64,000 bases of DNA from Rhodopseudomonas sp. BAL398 (GTDB lineage Bacteria; Pseudomonadota; Alphaproteobacteria; Rhizobiales; Xanthobacteraceae), in assembly GCF_033001325.1 (NCBI RefSeq), contig NZ_CP133111.1, forward strand, positions 248,001-312,000, given 5' to 3'. The notes beneath the pieces were generated by a model. It did not search any database. It was not told the origin of the DNA and saw only the letters and a list, made by a program, of their open reading frames with translations. Below, piece after piece: positions 48,030-56,735 of the stretch. The translations under genes were made by a program, and so were the position numbers. The stretch's first letter is position 1, and each line of letters begins with the position of its first letter.

Positions 48030-48778
48030 GGGCCAAAGCGGCAAGCGAGGACAAATCCAATGCGTGCCCCGGACGCAGTGCAACGCGCCGCGAAGCGGCG
48101 TGGTGCATTGCAGAGCCGGGGCCCCGCTTGCGCCGGCGCTTGAAGCTGTTGAGCCGGCGCTTGAAGCGGGGTCCCGGTTCTGCGGAGCAGCGCTGCGCGC
48201 TGCACCGCGCCCGGGACACGGGGCAGCGACGATCCATGCGCTGCGTCCCCGGGATACGAGGCCGCCAGGATCAATGCACGTGCCCCGGACGCAGTGCAAC
48301 GCGCCGCGAAGCGGCGTGGTGCATTGCAGAGCCGGGGCCCCGCTTGCGCCGACGCTTGAAGCTGTTGAGCCGGCGCTGAAGCGGGGTCCCGGTTCTGCGG
48401 AGCAGCGCTACGCGCTGCGCCGCGCCCGGGACACGGGCAGCGATGATCCATGCGCTGCGTGCCCCGGGACGGAAGGGCGTCAACCAATGCACGTGCCCCG
48501 GACGCAGTGCAACGCGCCGCGAAGCGGCGTGGTGCATTGCAGAGCCGGGGCCCCGCTTGAGCCAACGCTTGAGGCAGTTGAGCCGGCGCTTGGAGGTTGA
48601 GTGGGCGCTGAAGCGGTTGGCCGGCGCTTGAAGCCGAGTCCCGGTTCTGCGGAGCAGCGCTGCGCGCTGCACCGCGCCCGGGACACGGATGGGCCATGCG
48701 ATGCGCGCCCGGGTAGGAGCGCTGCTGCCGGCCGTCGCCTCGGCTGATCGTTTCAGCGACCACCGGCGCGCGCCTCGT
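48030..48778. repeat. Array of three family D repeats downstream of ureF
   Basis: Three direct copies of a roughly 215-base unit start at 48064, 48280 and 48493, each opening GTGCCCCGGACGCAGTGCAA and ending near CGCGCCCGGGACACGG (48220, 48436, 48688). Each unit holds inverted arms GAGCCGGGGCCCCGC and GCGGGGTCCCGGTTC. A fourth copy is at 60422-60581. The units diverge mostly by indels. No gene is credible in this stretch. Confidence 0.9.
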
Positions 48779-50341
48779 CTACCCCACCATGCGGTCGCGG
48801 CCGGCCCAGAAGCCGGCGCGCAGCACTTTCTTGTCGATCTTGCCGACGCCGGTCATCGGCAGTTCGCTGACGAATTTGATGTGCTTGGGAGCGTGCGCCG
48901 AGCCCTTCTGCTTTTTCACCAGATCGATCAGCTCCTGCTCGCTCGGCGTGGCGCCGGCGCGCGCCACCACGATGGCGGTGACGGCTTCGCCCCATTTGTC
49001 GTCCGGCACGCCGACCACCGCCACCATCGCGACGTCGCGATGGGTCGACAGCACGTCCTCGACCTCGCGCGGGAAGATGTTGAAGCCGCCGGACACGATC
49101 ATGTCCTTCTTGCGGTCGAGGATGAACAGATAGCCGCGCTCGTCGGCGCGGGCGATGTCGCCGGTGTGCAGCCAGCCGTTCTTCAGCGTCTCGGCGGTCT
49201 GCTCCGGCCGCTTCCAGTATTGCGCCATCACATGCGGGGCGCGGACGCAGATCTCGCCGGAATCTCCGGTCGCAACCTCGCGATCGTCGGCGTCGAGCAC
49301 CCGCACATCGCAGGCGGCGATCGGAAAGCCGCAGGACAGAAACAGCTCCGGATGTTTCGGATCGTGGTCGGCCTTGCGCAGCACCGACACCGGATAGCAT
49401 TCGGTCTGGCCGTAGAGCTGCGAGAACACCGGGCCGATCCGCTCGATGCCCTCGATCAGCCGGCTCGGCGACATCGGCGAGGCGCCGTACAGCACCAGTT
49501 CGAGCGAAGACAGATCGGTCGCGTCAAGCGTCGGATGATCGAGCAGCACATAGATCATGGTCGGCACGAACAGCGTGAAGTTGATCTTCTCGCGCGCGAT
49601 CGTGCTCAGCACCGCGTCGGGATCGAAGCCCTTGAGCATGTGCACGGTGCCGCCGCGCATCAAGACGGGCAGGACCTTGGTGCCGGCGACGTGGCTGATC
49701 GGCGCCACGGTGAGATAGCGCGGGCTGTCGGGGATTTCGAAGTCGGCCAGGATCGCATTGGCGAAGCCGGCATTCTGGCGATGGCGGCGCAACGCGCCCT
49801 TGGATTTGCCGGTGGTGCCGCCGGTGTAGCTCAGCGCCGCGACGTCGTCGATCTGCGCGAAATCCTTCGCGGTGGCGCTGCCGGCGGCGTCCGCGGCTGC
49901 GGCGAGATCGATGCCGTATTCGGCGCGGCCCAGCGTGAAGATGTGGCGCGGGCCCTGCGCCTTGGCGGCGAGCTCGCCGCCGCGCAGCAGGAAGGCGGCG
50001 GCGTCGACCACCAGAATGTCGGCTTCGCAATCGGCGATCTGGTCGAGCTGATCGGAAAGCGAGCCCAGCGGATGCAGCCAGGTGATCGAGAACCGCGACA
50101 GCTGCGCGGCGATGCCGGCGCACCAGGCGTCGGCGCGATTGGCGCTGAGCAGCGCCACGCGCGCATGCGGGCGAACCGCGAGGCCCATGAAGATCTTTTG
50201 CATGCGGCCGATCAGGTCGGCGGCGCCGCGATAGCTGATCGACCCGCCGGGCCAGCTGAAGGCGATGCGTGACGGGTAGCGCGCCAGCGCGCGCAACGTC
50301 TGGGTGCCGGCGGTGGGAAAGGCGTTGAGGGCGTCGGTCAT
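48779..50341 (-). CDS. AMP-dependent acyl-CoA synthetase/ligase
   Basis: A 520-residue ANL-superfamily enzyme: the AMP-binding P-loop YTGGTTGKSKG (near 190-200), YGQTECYPVS (near 315), the hinge region GWLHTGDIARADERGYLFI and the C-terminal catalytic Lys in MTGVGKIDKKVLR. It activates a carboxylic acid as acyl-adenylate and transfers it to CoA; the acid is unknown, possibly fatty or aromatic. The start at 50341 is where the family begins. It is divergent from the nitronate monooxygenase-like gene with 96 bases between. Confidence 0.9.
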   Translation of the reverse strand: MTDALNAFPTAGTQTLRALARYPSRIAFSWPGGSISYRGAADLIGRMQKIFMGLAVRPHARVALLSANRADAWCAGIAAQLSRFSITWLHPLGSLSDQLDQIADCEADILVVDAAAFLLRGGELAAKAQGPRHIFTLGRAEYGIDLAAAADAAGSATAKDFAQIDDVAALSYTGGTTGKSKGALRRHRQNAGFANAILADFEIPDSPRYLTVAPISHVAGTKVLPVLMRGGTVHMLKGFDPDAVLSTIAREKINFTLFVPTMIYVLLDHPTLDATDLSSLELVLYGASPMSPSRLIEGIERIGPVFSQLYGQTECYPVSVLRKADHDPKHPELFLSCGFPIAACDVRVLDADDREVATGDSGEICVRAPHVMAQYWKRPEQTAETLKNGWLHTGDIARADERGYLFILDRKKDMIVSGGFNIFPREVEDVLSTHRDVAMVAVVGVPDDKWGEAVTAIVVARAGATPSEQELIDLVKKQKGSAHAPKHIKFVSELPMTGVGKIDKKVLRAGFWAGRDRMVG

Positions 50342-50437
50342 GGCTGGCTCCCTTGTTTTGTCATTGGACCTTGGTCGTGCCAATGTTGCGCGCGACACTA
50401 GCACGCCGCGACGACGGCGAAACCGCAAACGGGAGGA

Positions 50438-51403
50438 ATGCAGTTGGGTTCAGATCGTCTCGCGCGGTTTCGCGATCGCCTCAATCTGCCGCTGATCGCG
50501 GCGCCGATGTTCCTGGTGTCGGGCGTCGAGCTGATGGTGGCGGCGTGCACGAACGGGGTGATCGGCTCGTTCCCGACGGCGAATTGCCGTACGGCGGAAC
50601 AACTCGACCTCTGGCTCGGCGAAATCGGCGCGCGCTTGCAGCGCCATCAGGACGAGCTGGGCAAGCCGGCGGCGCCGCTGTGCCCGAACCTGATCGTGCA
50701 TCATTCCAATGCACGGCTGAAGGACGACCTCGCGGTGCTGCTGCGGCATCGCCCCGAACTCGTCATCACCAGCGTCGGCTCGCCGGCATCGGTGCTGCCG
50801 CAGCTGCATGACATTGGCGCGATGGTGCTGGCCGATGTCGCCAGCATCCGCCATGCCGAGCGCGCCGCGGCCGCCGGGGCCGACGGGCTGGTGCTGCTGA
50901 GCGCCGGCGCCGGCGGGCAGACCGGCTGGCTCAATCCCTTCGCCTTCGTGCGTGCGGTGCGGCAATTCTTCGACGGGCCGCTGGTGCTGGCCGGCGGCAT
51001 CAGCGACGGCCAGGCGCTGCGCGCGGCGCTGACGCTGGGCTGCGATCTCGCCTATATGGGCACCAAATTCATCGCCACCGCAGAGAGCCTGGCCGATCCG
51101 CGCTACAAGGCGATGCTGGTGGAAAGCTCGGCCGACGACGTGCTGCTGACCCGGGCCTTCACCGGGCTGCAGACCAACATGCTGCGGCCCTCGATCGTCG
51201 CCGCCGGGCTCGACCCGGAGGCGCTGCCGGAGCGCGGCGCCATCGACATCGCCAAGGACATCGACGTCGGCGCCCGCGACAAGCGGCCGGTGCGCTGGAA
51301 GGACATCTGGAGCGCCGGGCATGCGACCTCGGGCGTGAGCGACGTGCCGAGCGTGGCCGAACTGGTGGCGCGGACGCGTGCGCAGTTCGACGCAGCGGCC
51401 TAA
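50438..51403 (+). CDS. Nitronate monooxygenase-like FMN protein
   Basis: A 321-residue TIM-barrel flavoprotein: LPLIAAPMFLVSGVEL at the N-terminus, GADGLVLLSAGAGGQTG near 148-164, LAGGISDGQALRAAL and LGCDLAYMGTKFIAT. These are hallmarks of 2-nitropropane dioxygenase/nitronate monooxygenases, which detoxify propionate 3-nitronate or act as related FMN oxidoreductases. Divergent from the acyl-CoA synthetase. An insertion sequence starts about 45 bases after its stop. Confidence 0.88.
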   Translation: MQLGSDRLARFRDRLNLPLIAAPMFLVSGVELMVAACTNGVIGSFPTANCRTAEQLDLWLGEIGARLQRHQDELGKPAAPLCPNLIVHHSNARLKDDLAVLLRHRPELVITSVGSPASVLPQLHDIGAMVLADVASIRHAERAAAAGADGLVLLSAGAGGQTGWLNPFAFVRAVRQFFDGPLVLAGGISDGQALRAALTLGCDLAYMGTKFIATAESLADPRYKAMLVESSADDVLLTRAFTGLQTNMLRPSIVAAGLDPEALPERGAIDIAKDIDVGARDKRPVRWKDIWSAGHATSGVSDVPSVAELVARTRAQFDAAA

Positions 51404-51458
51404 CAGAGTGTCTTGTTCGCCGGCCTCATCACACTCCCGGTCATATGTGGACGGCCCC

Positions 51459-51710
51459 GATTGGCAAGCGCTTTTTTGACGTGTTGAACGATTTGGTCAG
51501 CAGCGGTCATATGTCCGGCCTTTTGGTACGGAGCTATGTCCGCTGGCCCTGATGAGTTCCGATTGCCCTGGTCCCGATCATTCCGGCGAGCTTGATGCTC
51601 GTGACTGGGGGCGGGGTGTCCCTGGCTTTCGGTGGTGACCGTGTCGTTCATCACGTCTGTTGCACTTGCCAAACTCGAAACGGGTTGCGGCGGTCGCGCT
51701 CTGCCTTGGC
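51459..51710 (-). ncRNA. Candidate IS110-type guide (bridge/seek) RNA region
   Basis: The 252 bases between the transposase stop and the left inverted repeat have no gene. In IS1111-type elements this end encodes a structured RNA that recognises target and donor DNA. Several short repeats recur here, including GGTCATATG at 51440 and near 51506. I did not fold the RNA; the call is by position. Confidence 0.4.
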
Positions 51711-52736
51711 TCAGGCCCGGCTATAGGCCTCGGGGCGGAAGCTCTCGCCGCTGGTCATCAGCGCCCAGCAGATCCTGGCGAGCTTGTTGGCCAGCGCCAC
51801 CGCCACCAGCCGCTCGGGCTTTCTGGTCCGCATCGCGTTGATCCAATCGGCCAGCGCGCCTGTGCGCCGCCCGGCGACGCGCAGCACCGACCTTGCTCCC
51901 ACCACCAGCATCTTGCGGATGTAGCGGTTGCCCTGCTTGGTGATGGCACCAAGCTTGGCCTTGCCGCCGCTGGAATTTTGTCTGGGCGTTAGTCCCAGCC
52001 AGGCGGCGAAGTCGCGACCCGATTTGAACACGGCCGGATCGGGAACGCTGGCGGCGACGGCCGAGGCGATCAGCGGCCCGACGCCTGGAATCTGATCGAG
52101 CAGCTGACTGGTCGGATTGTGTCGATGCGCTTCGGCGATCTCGTGCTCCACCGTCGCGATCGCCTGGTCGAGACCTTGCAGATGCGAAGCCAAGCAATCG
52201 ACGGTGGTTTTGGCGAGCTGCGGCAAATCGGCGTCCGCCTGCGCCAGCGCGATCAGTTCATCGACCCGGCCGATGCCCTTGGCGGCGACAACGCCAAACT
52301 CGGCGAGATGGCCGCGCAGCGCATTGACGCTCATGGTGCGCTGCTTGACCAGCAGTTCGCGGGACTTGTGCAGAATCAGCACCGCTTGTTGCTCAGCGCT
52401 CTTGATCGGCACGAACCGCATCACCGGCCGTGACATCGCCTCGCAGATCGCCGCCGCGTCGACCTCGTCGTTCTTGCCGCGCTTGACGTAGGGCTTGATG
52501 TAAGCCGGCGGGATCAACACCACCTGGTGCCCCATCGCGACCAGCTCGCGCGCCCAGTAATGCGCCGAGCCGCAAGCCTCCATCCCGACCCGGCAGGGCT
52601 CGATCCGCGCATAGAACTCACGCAGCTTCGATCGCGTCAGCTTGCGCGAGATCGCCCTGCCATCCTCGCTCTCGAGCCCGTGAAACTGAAAATAGCTCTT
52701 GCCCAGATCGAGTGCGGTTCTGATAAACTTGGTCAT
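51711..52736 (-). CDS. IS110-family transposase
   Basis: A 341-residue transposase with the N-terminal DEDD RuvC-like domain (ALDLGKSYFQFHG with the first Asp, GMEACGSAHYWARE, KNDEVDAAAICEA) and the C-terminal Tnp domain with IPGVGPLIASAV and FAAWLGLTPRQNSSGGK, which carries the catalytic serine region. It appears intact. The start at 52736 is the ATG before homology. Confidence 0.94.
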   Translation of the reverse strand: MTKFIRTALDLGKSYFQFHGLESEDGRAISRKLTRSKLREFYARIEPCRVGMEACGSAHYWARELVAMGHQVVLIPPAYIKPYVKRGKNDEVDAAAICEAMSRPVMRFVPIKSAEQQAVLILHKSRELLVKQRTMSVNALRGHLAEFGVVAAKGIGRVDELIALAQADADLPQLAKTTVDCLASHLQGLDQAIATVEHEIAEAHRHNPTSQLLDQIPGVGPLIASAVAASVPDPAVFKSGRDFAAWLGLTPRQNSSGGKAKLGAITKQGNRYIRKMLVVGARSVLRVAGRRTGALADWINAMRTRKPERLVAVALANKLARICWALMTSGESFRPEAYSRA

Positions 52737-52812
52737 GGACGGCCTCCCTTTCTGTGGCGCTCCGGCGACCACGTCTTGGCACTTGATGCCGTTTAGGTGG
52801 GGCCGTCCACAC

Positions 52813-52932
52813 CATCATTCCGGGGCGCGAGCCCATCAGGGCGAGCGAACCCGGAATCTCGCGGCGACCGCTTGCGCCTTGGCGAGATTCCGGGTTCGCG
52901 TGCGGCTTGCGCCGCCCGCGCCCCGGAATGAC
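52813..52932. repeat. Palindromic repeat, family C, copy 3
   Basis: Begins CATTCCGGGGCGCGAGCC and ends GCGCCCCGGAATGACC, with inner arms AACCCGGAATCTCGC and GCGAGATTCCGGGTT. It starts 2 bases after the IS right end. A partial extra arm (GCGCCCCGGAATGACG) follows near 52950. Confidence 0.85.
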
Positions 52933-53072
52933 CAGCCTCGGCAGCGCGCGCCCCGGAATGACGCATCCTCGGGCTTCGGGCCAACCGAGCATTGGACGAT
53001 GCGCTGGCTGTCGACTCCCGGCCGTCCGCCGTGGCATATCGGGGGATAACAAAAACAATCGGGAGAAACGCC

Positions 53073-54125
53073 ATGAAGTCTTTTCGGGTCACCGCGTTCC
53101 ACCAGCCGCTCAGCGAAGTCGACCGGCCGACGCCGGAATTGACCGGCACGCAGGTGCTGATCCGGGTCAAGGCCGCCGGGGTCTGCCATAGCGATCTGCA
53201 TCTGTGGGAAGGCGGCTATGAGCTCGGCCATGGCCGCAAGCCGCTGTCGCTGGCCGATCGCGGCGTATCGCTGCCGCTGACCATGGGCCACGAGACCGTC
53301 GGCGAGATCGTCGCCGCCGGCCCCGACGCCAAGGATGCCAAGATCGGCGATATCGCGCTGGTCTATCCGTGGATCGGCTGCGGCACATGCGCGGTGTGCC
53401 AAGCCGGCGACGAGAACATGTGCCTCAAACCGCGTTTCCTCGGCGTCTATTGCGACGGCGGCTATTCGGACGAATTGATCGTGCCGCATCCGCGCTATCT
53501 GCTCAGCCTCGACGGGCTCGACCCGGTCACCGCCGCGCCCTATGCGTGTTCGGGTGTCACCACCTACAGCGCGCTGAAGAAGCTCGATTTCTGTCTCGAC
53601 AGCCCGATCGTGATTTTCGGCGCCGGCGGCCTCGGCCTGATGGCGCTGTCGCTGCTCAAGGCGATGGGTGGCAAGGGCGCCATCATGGTCGACATCGACG
53701 CCAAGAAGCGCGAGGCGGCGATCGCGGCCGGCGCGCTCGGCGCCGTCGATGGCGCAGCATCCGATGCGCTGGAGCAGCTCGCCGCCAAAGCCGGCGGCCC
53801 GATCCGCGGCGCGCTCGATCTGGTCGGCAACGCCCAGACCGCGCAACTCGGCTTCGACTGCCTGACCAAGGGCGGCAAGCTCGTCATGGTCGGCCTGTTC
53901 GGCGGCGGCGCGCCCTGGGCATTACCCCTGATCCCCATCAAGGCGATCACCATCCAGGGCTCCTATGTCGGCAATCTGCGCGAGACCCAGGAGCTGCTCG
54001 ACCTGGTGCGGTCGAAAAAGATCGCCCCGATCCCGGTGACGCCGCTGCCCTTCGCCAAGGCCAACCAGGCGCTGACCGATCTGCAGGCCGGAAAGCTTGT
54101 GGGACGCGCGGTGCTGACGCCGTAG
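53073..54125 (+). CDS. Zinc-dependent alcohol dehydrogenase (MDR family)
   Basis: A 350-residue medium-chain dehydrogenase. The catalytic zinc site includes Cys38 (GVCHSDLH), His72 and Glu73 (MGHETVGE); the structural zinc has Cys103, Cys106, Cys109 and Cys117. The Rossmann motif is FGAGGLGLMAL near 175. It oxidises an alcohol or reduces an aldehyde with NAD(P). The ATG at 53073 is preceded by GGGAGAAACGCC. Repeats flank it on both sides. Confidence 0.93.
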   Translation: MKSFRVTAFHQPLSEVDRPTPELTGTQVLIRVKAAGVCHSDLHLWEGGYELGHGRKPLSLADRGVSLPLTMGHETVGEIVAAGPDAKDAKIGDIALVYPWIGCGTCAVCQAGDENMCLKPRFLGVYCDGGYSDELIVPHPRYLLSLDGLDPVTAAPYACSGVTTYSALKKLDFCLDSPIVIFGAGGLGLMALSLLKAMGGKGAIMVDIDAKKREAAIAAGALGAVDGAASDALEQLAAKAGGPIRGALDLVGNAQTAQLGFDCLTKGGKLVMVGLFGGGAPWALPLIPIKAITIQGSYVGNLRETQELLDLVRSKKIAPIPVTPLPFAKANQALTDLQAGKLVGRAVLTP

Positions 54126-54292
54126 GGCGCGCTGCGCCGCATGGCCGGGCGCGCTGCGCCTCATAGTCGGGCGCGCCGCGCCTCATGGTGAGGAGCGCGC
54201 CACTTGGCGCGTGTCTCGAACCATGAGGATCACCACCTCATCCTTCGAGACGCCCGGCTGCGCCCTGCGGGCTTCGCCGGGCTCCTCAGAGC
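54126..54292. repeat. Palindromic repeat, family E
   Basis: After short direct repeats (GGGCGCGCTGCGCC), the element pairs TGGTGAGGAGC with GGGCTCCTCA and GTCTCGAACCATGAGG with CTCATCCTTCGAGAC. It starts right after the alcohol dehydrogenase stop and may end its transcript. No second copy is in the window. Confidence 0.7.
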
Positions 54293-54333
54293 CTGACTAA
54301 AAATGCGATCAACAACACGCGGGCCTTCAACGC

Positions 54334-54439
54334 CGTCATTGCGAGGAGCGAAGCGACGAAGCAATCCAGTCTGCGCTTGCCGCTCTGGATTGCTTCGCTA
54401 TCGGTCGGCGCTACGCGCCGACCTCGGCTCGCAATGACG
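54334..54439. repeat. Palindromic repeat, family A, copy 2
   Basis: CGTCATTGCGAGGAGCG to CTCGCAATGACG, with inner arms GAAGCAATCCAG and CTGGATTGCTTC. Confidence 0.85.
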
Positions 54440-54690
54440 AAATCGAACTTGATGCGCTCAACCTGCTCCGGGCTTCTGTTGGAAGCTTTTACAGTTTGAG
54501 GGTTGCATCGATTCAACCGAGGTCTAATTGTCGTTTCGTGTTTCGCAACCGGATTAACTTATTTAAAGCAATTGACTATTGTGGCGTGGGCGCTTGCCAT
54601 CTGGAACTTCACATTCTGGTTTAACTTCAACTTGAGTATGGAGGTCAGCATGATTGCACACGTTGATATGTTTGGTGTAGCAGCGGCGCT
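54440..54690. other. AT-richer intergenic stretch with a doubtful small frame
   Basis: The stretch is less GC-rich than its surroundings. A 75-codon frame (54503-54730) is hydrophobic (LTIVAWALAIWNFTFWFNF), and an internal ATG at 54650 has a good GGAGG site giving 26 residues. I recognise no family and the frame runs into the tRNA-like element, so I do not call it a gene. Confidence 0.3.
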
Positions 54691-54796
54691 GTGGAGCCTG
54701 GTTGGCAAGCTACAATCCACGCAGGGATAGCGTGTAATAGATAACTCTGTGGCGCGAAGAGATGCCGCAGTGGGGGTTCGAATCCCTCACTCCACT
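54691..54796 (+). ncRNA. tRNA-like fold of unknown status (possible tRNA relic)
   Basis: The 3' part GGGGG-TTCGAAT-CCCTC is a textbook T-arm followed by ACTCCAC. That pairs at six of seven positions with GTGGAGC at 54691. Between them are CACGC-AGGGATA-GCGTG (perfect 5-bp stem with a 7-base loop) and a long arm CTGTGGC/GCCGCAG. Against a normal tRNA: 106 bases, no T before the loop triplet, and a poor D-arm. It could be a decayed long-arm tRNA, an attachment-site remnant, or a novel RNA. Confidence 0.4.
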
Positions 54797-54849
54797 CAGT
54801 TCGAAAGGGCGCGTTCGTTGCCGTGCAGCGCGATGCGCCAGCGGCCTAA

Positions 54850-54984
54850 TCCCTCCCCCTTGGGGGGAGGGTGGATCGCCGCAGGCGAGCCGGTTAGGGG
54901 CCGCGAGCACAGCGGCTGTGGCAACCCCCACCCGACCCGGCTTCGCTGCGCTCGCTGGGCCACCCTCCCCACAAGGGGGAGGGA
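54850..54984. repeat. Palindromic repeat, family B, copy 2
   Basis: CCCTCCCCCTTGGGGGGAGG near the left end pairs with CCCTCCCCACAAGGGGGAGGG at the right. The middle holds CCCCCACCCGACCC with flanking short inverted segments. Similar to the copy inside the urt operon. Confidence 0.8.
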
Positions 54985-55038
54985 GAAGAGGTGCGGCGAC
55001 TGCGAGCTTTCAGATGCAACCTCGCGCGACAGTCAGCG

Positions 55039-55659
55039 TCACCCCCCATCCAACTCCGCCAGCCGCTCCGCCTCGGCCACATCCTCCAGCGTATTGGCGT
55101 TGAAGAACGGGTCGAGCGGGGTGGTCGGCCAGTCAACCGTTGCGAGCTTATAGCGCGCGGTGAAGCGGCCGACTTTGCGGATGTCGTCGGCGGTGAGCGC
55201 GTGGCGCAGCTCGTCGCGTAACGTGACGTCCCACAGCCCGATCACCGGATGGGATTGGCCGGCGGAGGCGGCGACGGCGAGGCGGGCAGCTTCGGCGATG
55301 CGGGCGTGGTCGAGCCGCGCCACCAGGTCGCGCGGCAGGAACGGGCAATCGGCCGGCGCGCTCAGCATCCAACGGGCCTGCGGGCGATTGGCGGCGATCC
55401 AGTCGAGCCCGGCCAGAATGCCGGCGAGCGGGCCGGCGAAGCCGGCGATGCTGTCGGCCGCGATCGGCAGGCCGAATGGCGCAAAGCGCGCCGGATCGCC
55501 ATTGGCGTTGAGCACCACGCCATCGCATTGCGGCGCGACGCGCGCGATCACGCGCTCGAGCAGGCTGCGGCCGGCGATGGTCTGCAGCGGCTTGTCGCCG
55601 CCGCCCATGCGGCGGGCGAGGCCGCCGGCGAGAATGACGGCGACGGGACGATCGGGCAT
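55039..55659 (-). CDS. mobA: Molybdenum cofactor guanylyltransferase
   Basis: A 206-residue enzyme with the nucleotidyltransferase loop [16 protein letters not shown] (about 9-24), NANGDPARF and the metal-site segment [13 protein letters not shown]. It attaches GMP to molybdopterin to make the guanine-dinucleotide cofactor used by DMSO-reductase-type enzymes. Family homology begins at ATG 55659; upstream codons are not conserved. Divergent from a TusA-like gene 128 bases away. Confidence 0.93.
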   Translation of the reverse strand: MPDRPVAVILAGGLARRMGGGDKPLQTIAGRSLLERVIARVAPQCDGVVLNANGDPARFAPFGLPIAADSIAGFAGPLAGILAGLDWIAANRPQARWMLSAPADCPFLPRDLVARLDHARIAEAARLAVAASAGQSHPVIGLWDVTLRDELRHALTADDIRKVGRFTARYKLATVDWPTTPLDPFFNANTLEDVAEAERLAELDGG

Positions 55660-55787
55660 CTGGATACTCGCTATGGTTACGCCTGCTGGCCTAGCCGCGT
55701 CGGCGCGGCTAGGCAATAAGGCCAAGCCTCCAACAAGGGCCGGCCAAGCCGATTGACGCTGGCGGCCGGCTTCGCCATCGTCGCGCC

Positions 55788-56027
55788 ATGGCCACCACCA
55801 TGCTCGATCTGACCGGCTTGAAATGCCCGCTGCCGGTGCTGCGCACCCGCAAGGCGCTGAAGACGCTGCGCGGCGGCGACCGGCTCGAAGTGCATTGCAC
55901 CGATCCCTTGTCGGCGATCGATATTCCGACCCTGGTGCGCGAGACCGGCGACCGCGTCGAGGTCACGCGCGGCGAGGGCGTCATCGTGTTTGTCATCGAG
56001 AAGGCCACCGATCGCGCGCCGGACTGA
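55788..56027 (+). CDS. TusA-family sulfurtransferase
   Basis: A 79-residue protein with the TusA signature [14 protein letters not shown] (Cys13 region) and the short alpha-beta sandwich layout. It carries sulfur as a persulfide. The divergent mobA neighbour suggests a role in molybdoenzyme sulfuration or sulfur relay, but tRNA thiolation is also possible. Confidence 0.9.
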   Translation: MATTMLDLTGLKCPLPVLRTRKALKTLRGGDRLEVHCTDPLSAIDIPTLVRETGDRVEVTRGEGVIVFVIEKATDRAPD

Positions 56028-56045
56028 GCCTGTGCGATCGTGGTT

Positions 56046-56152
56046 CGTCATTGCGAGCCGAGGGCGGCGCGCAGCGCAGTCCGACAGCGACGCAATCCAG
56101 GGGCGGCAGGTAGAGCCTGGATTGCGTCGTCGCTACGCTCCTCGCAATGACG
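56046..56152. repeat. Palindromic repeat, family A, copy 3
   Basis: CGTCATTGCGAGCCGAGG to CTCCTCGCAATGACG, with inner arms GACGCAATCCAGG and CTGGATTGCGTCG. Lies between the TusA-like gene and the histone-H1-like gene. Confidence 0.85.
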
Positions 56153-56242
56153 ACTTTGAACGTCGCGATGCGTGCGTCAGGCATCGCTGCGGGAACCATC
56201 ACCGTTGACGTCAATTGCTCTTTCTCCAGCAGGGAGGACGAT

Positions 56243-56608
56243 ATGGCCCGCAAATATTCCAAGAAGGCCGCCGCCAAGGTCGAGCGCGCGATGAAGAAGC
56301 GCAACGCCGGCACGCTGAAGAGCGGCGGCTCCGGCAAGACGGTGAAGAGCAAGAAGCAGGCGATCGCCATCGGCCTGTCGGAAGCCCGCGCCGAAGGCAA
56401 GAAGGTGCCGCCGCCGAAGAAGAGCACGAAGACCGGCGCCAAAAAGACCACCAAGAAGACCGCCACCAAGACGTCGAAGAAGACCTCAAAGAAGACTGCC
56501 AAAAAAACCGCGACGAAATCAGCCAACAAGACATCGAAGACGGCGGCGAAAAAGGCCACCAAGAAGGCGGCGAAGAAGTCTGGCAAGAAGACCGGCAAGA
56601 AAAAATAG
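56243..56608 (+). CDS. Lysine-rich histone H1-like protein (DUF6496 type)
   Basis: A 121-residue, highly basic protein. The first 60 residues (MARKYSKKAAAKVERAMKKR, then SKKQAIAIGLSEARAEGKK) match small DUF6496-like proteins; the rest is KKTxKK and AAKK repeats like a eukaryotic H1 tail, expected to bind DNA. GGGAGGACG precedes the ATG at 56243. It lies 127 bases before ligD, whose linker has similar Lys/Ala repeats. Confidence 0.85.
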   Translation: MARKYSKKAAAKVERAMKKRNAGTLKSGGSGKTVKSKKQAIAIGLSEARAEGKKVPPPKKSTKTGAKKTTKKTATKTSKKTSKKTAKKTATKSANKTSKTAAKKATKKAAKKSGKKTGKKK

Positions 56609-56735
56609 GCATCGACCGCAAGGCTGGCTGGCGACCCGGGATTGCCGCTCCGGGATTGTCGCTCCGGGCTTGTCATTCCAGGTTGGGTTGCATGATGATG
56701 AGACGGACGCGAGATGCGCGTGGTGAGGAGTGGCC

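Larger units (their letters stand above)
51447..52810 (-). mobile_element. IS110-family (IS1111-like) insertion sequence
   Basis: Bounded by the perfect 12-base inverted repeat GTGGACGGCCCC (51447-51458) and GGGGCCGTCCAC (52799-52810). It carries one transposase gene. The 3' side of that gene has about 250 non-coding bases and the 5' side only about 60. Short terminal or subterminal inverted repeats plus a long 3' non-coding end match the IS1111 group, where the guide RNA lies downstream of the transposase. Its right end directly abuts a family C palindrome. Exact ends could differ by a few bases. Confidence 0.75.

Noticed and set aside
48064-48688. CRISPR array
   Set aside because: Units are about 215 bases with internal palindromes and no short constant repeats with unique spacers; no cas genes.
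54503-54730. 75-codon hydrophobic frame
   Set aside because: No family, overlaps the tRNA-like element; kept only as a note.
54691-54796. tmRNA or selenocysteine tRNA
   Set aside because: No tag-peptide frame or pseudoknot evident, and no TCA anticodon loop.
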